From: Halomonas campaniensis
GTDB taxonomy: Bacteria > Pseudomonadota > Gammaproteobacteria > Pseudomonadales > Halomonadaceae
Length of the DNA: 64,000 nt
Direction: 5' to 3'
Assembly: GCF_002211105.1 (NCBI RefSeq)
Contig: NZ_JPUA01000026.1
Span: forward strand, 126,452 to 190,451
The first letter of the stretch is position 1. Each line of letters starts with the position of its first letter. The position numbers and the translations under genes are program-made. A model generated the notes under the pieces. That model saw only the letters and a list, made by a program, of their open reading frames with translations, was not told the DNA's origin and made no database searches. Below are positions 58,967 through 64,000 of the stretch, one piece after another.

Positions 58967-59710
58967 GTGAATTTCGAGACGATTCTGATCATCGCCTGTG
59001 CCTATCTTGTGGCTGCCTTCGTCAAAGGGGCGACCGGTTTGGGGTTCTCAACATCCGCGCTACCCATCCTCGCGCTTGGGCTGGGCCTCAAATCCGCCAT
59101 GCCGCTGGTCATCATTCCCTCGCTGGTGAGTAACGCCATCGTGATGATGCAGGCAGGGCACTTTGGGGAGACGGTGCGGCGCTTCTGGCCGATGTTTCTC
59201 GCCACCATCCCCGGCCTGCTGATCGGCCTCGCCGTACTGGATCTGATCGATAGCTTGGTCGCCGGCGCGATACTGGGCCTGGTGCTTATCGGCTACGGCG
59301 CTTTCACGCTGTTTCGCCCTGGACAACCGTTGTCGGAGAGCCTGGGCCGCAAACTTGCGCCGGTTTCCGGCTTCCTCACCGGTGTGGTGAATGGCATGAC
59401 CGGATCGCAAGTCATGCCGGTCTTGCCTTTCCTGCTGGCGCTTCAACTCGATCCCAAACGGTTTATCCAGGCGATCAACATCTCATTTACCCTTTCGAGC
59501 CTGGTCATGGCCGTGGGCCTAGCGAAGTTGGGGCTCATGACGGCCGAAACGATCTGGATCTCGTTGCTGGGGCTGATACCCGTGTACGTCGGCACCAAGA
59601 TCGGCGGTATCGTACGCCAGCGGATGGATGCCGACACCTTCCGAAAAGTGGTGTTGCTGATGCTGATCGCCTTCGGTGTCGTGCTGGTCAGCAAAACTGC
59701 CCTGGCGTAG
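58967..59710 (+). CDS. TauE/SafE family permease
   Basis: This 247-aa membrane protein has seven to eight hydrophobic helices and the family pattern AAFVKGATGLGFSTSALP early, then GFLTGVVNGMTGSQVMP in the second half. Members export sulfite, sulfoacetate or other organic anions. GTG 58967 begins MNFETILI; an in-frame TTG at 58949 is possible. The gap to the HxlR gene is about 50 bp, so it may be in the same unit. Confidence 0.86.
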   Translation: MNFETILIIACAYLVAAFVKGATGLGFSTSALPILALGLGLKSAMPLVIIPSLVSNAIVMMQAGHFGETVRRFWPMFLATIPGLLIGLAVLDLIDSLVAGAILGLVLIGYGAFTLFRPGQPLSESLGRKLAPVSGFLTGVVNGMTGSQVMPVLPFLLALQLDPKRFIQAINISFTLSSLVMAVGLAKLGLMTAETIWISLLGLIPVYVGTKIGGIVRQRMDADTFRKVVLLMLIAFGVVLVSKTALA

Positions 59711-60158
59711 GGCGGGTAGCGCTTTCGTGGCGGCTGTGGGATCTGAGAGCGGCCGTGGTGATATGGTCGATTTCTGAATAACTACCACAGGCGAGCTCTC
59801 TCCGTAGCTTGTATCCACGCTTTGGCGAGAAACAGGCATCTTCGCCACCTTGTAGCCACCATCCTGCCATGATCTCGCCGCAACCTGCCTGAGTGGAACT
59901 CATAAGTGATGGAGCTGGGCACCGGCTTTTTCTCTATGCCTCAGATGAGGCAGTAATAGATTCTGGCAGTGGAAAGCTAAGTCCAGTAGTGGCGAGCTAG
60001 ACGGAATAGAATTGCTACGGACACTTGTAAGTTGATGGTGGTGCTTCTCCGTGATCTTGGCTATGTTGGAACGGTTCTAACCAAAGATGACTTTTTGAAA
60101 CTATTCATCACTGATTGGCACACATCCTAAATGGTGCCTGCGACTGATGACAAACAGG
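59711..60158. other. Gene-poor stretch after the permease
   Basis: I see no convincing full gene. A 31-codon frame (ATG 60035 to TAA near 60128, MVVLLRDLGYVGTVLTKDDF...) could be the end of a lost gene. Minus-strand frames around 59688-59903 have no recognisable family. The stretch may contain debris of older insertions. Confidence 0.4.
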
Positions 60159-60222
60159 CATAAACAAGCCATTAAATTCACTCCCTTCGGTCGCAGGACG
60201 TTCCTTTCGCGCGCTGTTTATG
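60159..60222 (+). other. Probable degenerate attC site
   Basis: CATAAAC (60159-60165) and GTTTATG (60216-60222) are perfect complements 64 bp apart, with AAGCC after the first box and GCGCGC before the second. The boxes carry an extra A/T relative to RYYYAAC/GTTRRRY. It precedes a cassette-like gene. Confidence 0.42.
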
Positions 60223-60257
60223 GAGGGCGTATGTGCCTAAAGAAAAAGGGGAACGAA

Positions 60258-60578
60258 ATGAATGGTAATGAAAACTTGGTAAGCAATGCTTATCAGATAT
60301 TCATGCAGGAAGCGCCGGAGCATGCTCAAGCATGGATGATAGCAGTCCAGAGCTTGGGCAATGCCTGTGCTTTAGACAAGAAAACAGAGAGCCTTGCTTA
60401 CTTAGCCGTATTGTCTGTTAAAGGCCTTGATAGCGGTGTTCCATTTCATGTGAAGGTTGCGAAGGAAGCGGGCGCATCTAGAGAAGAAATAATCAGCGCA
60501 ATACTCGTTGGCCTGCCAGCAGCAGGCAACATAGTTACACGCTCGCTGCCAATCGCCCTTCAAGCCTATGACAGCTAG
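60258..60578 (+). CDS. Carboxymuconolactone decarboxylase-family protein
   Basis: This 106-aa protein has the helical AhpD-like fold pattern (LAYLAVLSVKGLDSGVPFHVKVAKEAGASREEI). The redox Cys-x-x-Cys of AhpD is absent, and the aligned region reads DSGVPFH. ATG 60258 has AAAGGGG upstream. ATG 60231, 4 nt after GGAGG, is a strong alternative that adds nine residues. It shares its cassette-like unit with the 54-aa gene that follows 8 nt later. Confidence 0.82.
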   Translation: MNGNENLVSNAYQIFMQEAPEHAQAWMIAVQSLGNACALDKKTESLAYLAVLSVKGLDSGVPFHVKVAKEAGASREEIISAILVGLPAAGNIVTRSLPIALQAYDS

Positions 60579-60586
60579 AGTCCACT

Positions 60587-60751
60587 ATGAAAAAAACGAA
60601 CGCAGAGTGGCATCGCAACCATAGGATGCCTAAGAACCCTACCTTAGAGGAAAGAATTGAGTGGCACTTGGCGCATTTTAAAAACTGTTCCTGCCGCCCC
60701 ATTCCGCGAAATCTTGAGGAAGAAATGAAACGAAGAGGAATGATCGTATAA
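60587..60751 (+). CDS. Small 54-aa conserved-looking protein
   Basis: The frame encodes MKKTNAEWHRNHRMPKNPTL, followed by EERIEWHLAHFKNCSCRPI and a charged C-terminus (EEEMKRRGMIV). The dense Trp/His/Cys/Pro pattern is that of a real small protein family, seen by me in mobile contexts. CSC and nearby His residues could bind metal. It starts 8 nt after the CMD gene and its TAA lies inside GTATAAC of the next attC-like site. Confidence 0.75.
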   Translation: MKKTNAEWHRNHRMPKNPTLEERIEWHLAHFKNCSCRPIPRNLEEEMKRRGMIV

Positions 60752-60811
60752 CTAGCAAGAGCCGCCGGGCGTATCAACGTGCCGCTATATTGAGCGCTGA
60801 GGCTGTTAGAA
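60746..60811 (+). other. Probable attC site
   Basis: GTATAAC (60746-60752) and GTTAGAA (60805-60811; last base not Y) lie 66 bp end to end, with AGCC / GGCT inner arms. The stop codon of the 54-aa gene falls in the first heptamer, as in the main array. Confidence 0.55.
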
Positions 60812-60968
60812 AAAAACACTGACGGCTAAGTTTGATAGCCGAGATCCGCTGTAGCCAGGTACCTTTCACGTAGCGCGTCTTTGATTGAGCACTGGCAGTT
60901 CTCCAGTGTTTATAGCGGAATAATGTCACGGCAGACTTCGCATAATCATGCGCCATCTCCGGAACGGC
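60812..60968. other. Intergenic stretch with a possible gene remnant on the minus strand
   Basis: A minus-strand frame (60774-60956, 60 codons, MAHDYAKSAVTLFRYKHWRT...) is open but overlaps the attC-like site. No ribosome binding site or family is recognised. It may be debris. Confidence 0.3.
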
Positions 60969-61931
60969 TCACATAAATGTCCAGGCCAATATCCGCGTGA
61001 TCTTATTTCCCTGATTCATCTCTATTTCCCGTACGTCAACGGCACCGAGCTTACGGATCAGCTTCTTGGCAGGCTTAACATTGTCGTTTTTTGAAACCAG
61101 GCTGCTAAACCAGCGGCATTGAGTTGCATACACTTGGCTTTCTCTGATTAGCTTTTTAAGAAACAGCTGTTCGCCTCCCTTGCACCAGAGTTCCGCGCCC
61201 ATCCCGCCAAAATTCAGCGTGGGGGTTTTTGTTTTTTGTTCACCGCGACTACGCGCAAGGTTATTGAGTTTACGCTGGTTACCTTTAAGTGCTTCATCGA
61301 GCGAGGCATGGAAAGGGGGATTGCATACACTGACGTCAAAGAACTCCCCTGGTTGAATGATCCCTTCAAAAACATGGTTTTTATCGTGTTGCGTGCGCAG
61401 CGTGAAGCGATCTTCGAGTGTGGGGTTGTGGGAGATAATCGTGGCGACGTTTTCAAGCGACAGAGGGTTAATGTCACTACCGACACACTGCCAGCCGTAA
61501 ATTTGGCAGGCCAGTAGTGGGTAGATGCCATTGGCCCCCGTCCCTATATCGAGCAGCTTGATGCTGGGCTGTTCATTTCCAAGCCTAAACTCCAATAAAT
61601 CTGCCATGTGATGAATATAGTCGGCTCTGCCTGGGATGGGAGGGCAAAGTGCATCCTCTGGAATATCCCAATCGACAATATCGTAGTATCGGTTTAATAA
61701 CGCGGCGTTGAGCGTTTTTACTGCCAGTGGGTTTGCGAAATCGATGGAAAGGGCGCCATGAGCGTTCGGCTTCACATAGAGAGCTAGCGCTGGGTGGCTC
61801 TTTACGAGCGCTGGAAAGTCATAGCCTTGGTTGTGTAGATTCTTCGGGTGCAGGCCTTTGCGAACAGGCTTGGTTCGGCTTTTTTCACTTTGAGGGTGCT
61901 TGTTCACAGTATTAGGCCTGAGGCTTGGCAT
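60969..61931 (-). CDS. rlmF: 23S rRNA (adenine1618-N6)-methyltransferase
   Basis: RlmF methylates A1618 of 23S rRNA. The 320-aa protein has a basic N-terminus (KGLHPKNLHNQGYDF), the SAM-binding LLDIGTGANGIYPLL, GSDINPLSLENVA and the catalytic NPPF-type motif VCNPPFHASL (about 205). FGGMGAELWCKGGE is typical of the family. It reads toward the cassette-like unit and is a core gene, indicating return to chromosomal backbone. Confidence 0.94.
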   Translation of the reverse strand: MPSLRPNTVNKHPQSEKSRTKPVRKGLHPKNLHNQGYDFPALVKSHPALALYVKPNAHGALSIDFANPLAVKTLNAALLNRYYDIVDWDIPEDALCPPIPGRADYIHHMADLLEFRLGNEQPSIKLLDIGTGANGIYPLLACQIYGWQCVGSDINPLSLENVATIISHNPTLEDRFTLRTQHDKNHVFEGIIQPGEFFDVSVCNPPFHASLDEALKGNQRKLNNLARSRGEQKTKTPTLNFGGMGAELWCKGGEQLFLKKLIRESQVYATQCRWFSSLVSKNDNVKPAKKLIRKLGAVDVREIEMNQGNKITRILAWTFM

Positions 61932-62032
61932 TCAATTGTCGAGTGGGTTTGGCTTAGTCCGTGATTATAACCTTAATGGCTGTGTTGAGCTTACTCAGCA
62001 GTTCGAGGGTGGCGAGAGGAACTCCCTGAAAT

Positions 62033-62809
62033 ATGGTAAACCCAGAGATACCAGATGAAGCAACGCAGGCACAGTCAATCATTGAAGATGTGCTTGGTGA
62101 TTCAATCGTCGGCATTTATCTTTTCGGCTCTGCCGTTGTTGGTGGTTTAAAGCCTAGCAGCGACGTAGATATCTTGGTTGCAACCTCTAATCCGCCTACT
62201 TTTATGCAAAGGAAGACCTTGGTTGCTCAATTGATGAGCGTATCTGGCGTGATTGGGAATTCACAGGCCAAAAGGCCATTAGAGCTTACGGTGATAACGG
62301 TCTCTGATGTTGTCCCTTGGCAGTTTCCGCCACGGGCCGAGTTTGTATACGGTGAGTGGTTGCGAGAGGAATTCGAGGCCGGAAACGTCCCGGAGCCAGT
62401 CCGCGACCCTGATCTTGCGATTGTTCTGAAAAAGGTAATTGATAACAGTCTGCCGCTGTATGGAACTGATGCTGCTAGCCTTTTCGAGCCTGTGCCACTG
62501 ACTGATATCCGAATGGCAATCCGTGACTCATTACCCAATCTCCTGGCGGAGGCAGCTGGTGATGAGCGTAACGTGGTTCTAACCTTGTCCCGTATGTGGC
62601 TTACCGCTGCAACTGGTGATATCGCCCCAAAGGATATAGCGGCGCAGTGGGCGGAAAAGCAAGCGCCTCCTGATCACGCAGTGCTGTTACAGTACGCTCG
62701 TGAAGGTTACCTCGGCAAGATTGAAGACCAGTGGGAAAAGAGTCGTGAGGACTTCAAAGCGCTTGTCTCGTATATGAAAAAAACGATTGAGGCGTGCCTT
62801 GATGCATAG
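62033..62809 (+). CDS. AadA-like aminoglycoside (3'')(9) adenylyltransferase
   Basis: This 258-aa enzyme is predicted to adenylylate streptomycin and spectinomycin. It matches AadA along its length: LFGSAVVGGLKPSSDVDILV has the catalytic DxD, RPLELTVITVSD the third acidic residue, VPWQFPPRAEFVYGEW follows, and GDERNVVLTLSRMW with APKDIAAQWA forms the helical domain. No attC core or typical aadA cassette leader precedes it. Its stop lies in GCATAGC, one base from an attC heptamer. It may be an intrinsic or relic-cassette resistance gene. Confidence 0.9.
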   Translation: MVNPEIPDEATQAQSIIEDVLGDSIVGIYLFGSAVVGGLKPSSDVDILVATSNPPTFMQRKTLVAQLMSVSGVIGNSQAKRPLELTVITVSDVVPWQFPPRAEFVYGEWLREEFEAGNVPEPVRDPDLAIVLKKVIDNSLPLYGTDAASLFEPVPLTDIRMAIRDSLPNLLAEAAGDERNVVLTLSRMWLTAATGDIAPKDIAAQWAEKQAPPDHAVLLQYAREGYLGKIEDQWEKSREDFKALVSYMKKTIEACLDA

Positions 62810-62938
62810 CGGCGGGAGAAGCCCGAACAGCCATAGTCACAGGGGAAAATTTTTGCTGCCCTCCTAATGTGGCTTCGCCTCCATTACAAGGGCGCTAAAC
62901 TCTTAGCGTTATACGTATCAATTGGAACAGAGGCATAC

Positions 62939-63346
62939 ATGAAGTCCATTACGACCTCGCTAATGTTTGTCGGCGAGCAAGCCGGGAAGGCCGAAGAGGC
63001 AATCAGGTTCTATACCTCACTATTTCCTGGTTCAGAGATCCTCGATATTCAGCGCTACCAAGCGGGTGAGAACGAACCAGAGGGTTCCACCAAGATGGCT
63101 CGCTTTACGATAAACGGTACTGAGTTTCTGGCGCTAGATAGCCACCTTGATCACCAATTTACTTTCACGCCATCGATGTCGTTGTATGTTGAGTGTGAAT
63201 CAACGAGCGAAATTGAAAAGGCTTTTCATGCCCTAGTTGAGGATGGCGCTGAACTAATGCCTTTGGATAACTACGGTTTCAGTGAACAGTTTGGGTGGTT
63301 AAAGGATAGGTATGGCGTTTCCTGGCAGCTCAATCTTTCGAACTAG
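62939..63346 (+). CDS. VOC (PhnB-like) family protein
   Basis: This 135-aa protein has the vicinal oxygen chelate fold pattern of PhnB-like proteins: SLMFVGEQAGKAEEAIRFY, FTINGTEFLALDS and YGFSEQFGWLKDRYGVSWQ. The ligand or reaction is unknown. GAGG lies about 7 nt upstream of ATG 62939. It begins 25 nt after a GTTATAC heptamer (62908-62914), so it could be a further cassette gene. Confidence 0.85.
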   Translation: MKSITTSLMFVGEQAGKAEEAIRFYTSLFPGSEILDIQRYQAGENEPEGSTKMARFTINGTEFLALDSHLDHQFTFTPSMSLYVECESTSEIEKAFHALVEDGAELMPLDNYGFSEQFGWLKDRYGVSWQLNLSN

Positions 63347-63499
63347 GGCCGCGATGTATCAATACTTCACCAAGCGCATCGTCATTAATTGCGGCGGTGT
63401 TGTCGATTTTGATCAGTGGCGAACGACTACTCTATGCAAAACGCATTATTCCGGTGCTGCAAGCCGGAGCAACGCTGAATTTACGCGAGGTAGTCCGTC

Positions 63500-64000
63500 A
63501 TGAGTCAGATTGAATCACCGAGAGTTGTATCCAAAGAGGAGTGGCTTCAGGCACGCAAAGCCCACCTAAAGAACGAGAAGGCGCTCACGCGTATGCGCGA
63601 CCTGGTCGCCCGTGAGCGGCGCGATCTGCCATGGGTCAAGATAGAGAAGGAATACGTCTTCGCCACGCTGGAAGGGAAGAAGACGCTTGCAGAGCTATTT
63701 GGCACAAACAGTCAGTTGGTCATTCACCATTTCATGTTCGGCCCTGATTGGAATGCGGGCTGCCCGAGCTGCTCGCTGGAGGCAGATCATGCTGAGGGAG
63801 CCATCGTTCACCTCGCCAATCATGATGTCAGTTACGTTCGTGTATCCCGCGCGCCGCTGGAAAAGCTGGAAGCCTACCGGAGGCGCATGGGCTGGACAGC
63901 CACTTGGGCGTCTTCCCAGGGCAGCGATTTCAATTTTGACTTTCAGGTCTCTTTCGCTAGGGAGGATCTTGAGGCTGGTCGGCTCTACTACAACTACCAA
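63500..64000 (+). CDS. DUF899 thioredoxin-like protein, 3' end beyond the window
   Basis: The first 167 codons encode a DUF899 protein: RVVSKEEWLQARKAHL, then LVARERRDLPWVKIEKEY, then HHFMFGPDWNAGCPSCSLEAD with a CPSC dithiol pair near residue 91, and GWTATWASSQGSDFNFDF. The family has a thioredoxin-like fold of unknown activity. A GAGG sequence precedes the ATG. The frame is open to the right edge. Confidence 0.9.
   Translation, partial: MSQIESPRVVSKEEWLQARKAHLKNEKALTRMRDLVARERRDLPWVKIEKEYVFATLEGKKTLAELFGTNSQLVIHHFMFGPDWNAGCPSCSLEADHAEGAIVHLANHDVSYVRVSRAPLEKLEAYRRRMGWTATWASSQGSDFNFDFQVSFAREDLEAGRLYYNYQ

Noticed and set aside
60774-60956. 60-codon minus-strand frame as a transposase remnant
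   Set aside because: No recognisable transposase motif, and it overlaps the attC-like site; evidence too thin.
62804-62914. Possible attC after the aadA-like gene (GCATAGC ... GTTATAC)
   Set aside because: First box has a mismatch at a critical base and the inner arms do not pair convincingly, so it is mentioned only as a hypothesis in the findings and not listed as a site.

Overview
The window looks like a chromosomal segment of a gammaproteobacterium, most probably Halomonas or a close relative. This is inferred from gene content and from neighbourhoods shared with Pseudomonas (PA2778/PA2779-type pair, mfd-gap-nqr-sth block, topA with a DUF6586-like gene). It contains no rRNA, tRNA or CRISPR array that I can recognise.

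Region 1 (1-16.3 kb) is core chromosome. It starts with a truncated DedA-PAP2 fusion protein and two membrane proteins with degenerate GGDEF domains. Then comes the conserved envelope/ribosome block proA-nadD-rsfS-rlmH-mrdA-rodA-mltB-rlpA-dacA-ybeD-lipB, facing lipA and a LysR regulator. These genes make proline and NAD, modify the ribosome, run the elongasome, trim peptidoglycan and make lipoate.

Region 2 (16.5-42.3 kb) holds a DUF3141 PHA-synthase-like protein with a histone-like Lys/Ala tail, topA, two L,D-transpeptidases flanking an Lpp-type lipoprotein, mfd, a long-form GAPDH, the complete Na+-NQR operon (nqrA-F) with its maturation gene nqrM but without apbE, sthA, an active-looking diguanylate cyclase and the PA2778/PA2779 pair. 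Region 3 (42.3-48.4 kb) is holA-lptE-leuS facing ybeL, plus an unassigned membrane protein.

Region 4 (48.8-57.7 kb) is the accessory part: a decaying integron. A 3'-truncated integron integrase gene points away from an attI-like site. It is followed by at least seven forward gene cassettes, each ending in a recognisable attC site. Cassette genes include an AbiTii/HEPN-like protein, an unknown protein, an NTF2-DUF4241 immunity-like protein, a second HEPN-like protein, a HigB/HigA toxin-antitoxin pair whose toxin gene carries two amber codons, an RlaP-type nucleotidyltransferase and a methyltransferase pseudogene with three lesions. One attC is split by a complete IS110-family, IS1111-group element of about 1.6 kb. 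Its long non-coding arm contains a hairpin whose loop carries the attC core heptamer, a candidate guide (seeker/bridge) RNA loop.

Region 5 (57.7-64 kb) is mixed accessory DNA: an SDR/HxlR divergent pair with a TauE-type permease, one further probable cassette (carboxymuconolactone decarboxylase plus a 54-aa protein), rlmF, an aadA-like streptomycin/spectinomycin adenylyltransferase, a VOC protein and the start of a DUF899 protein that runs off the right edge.
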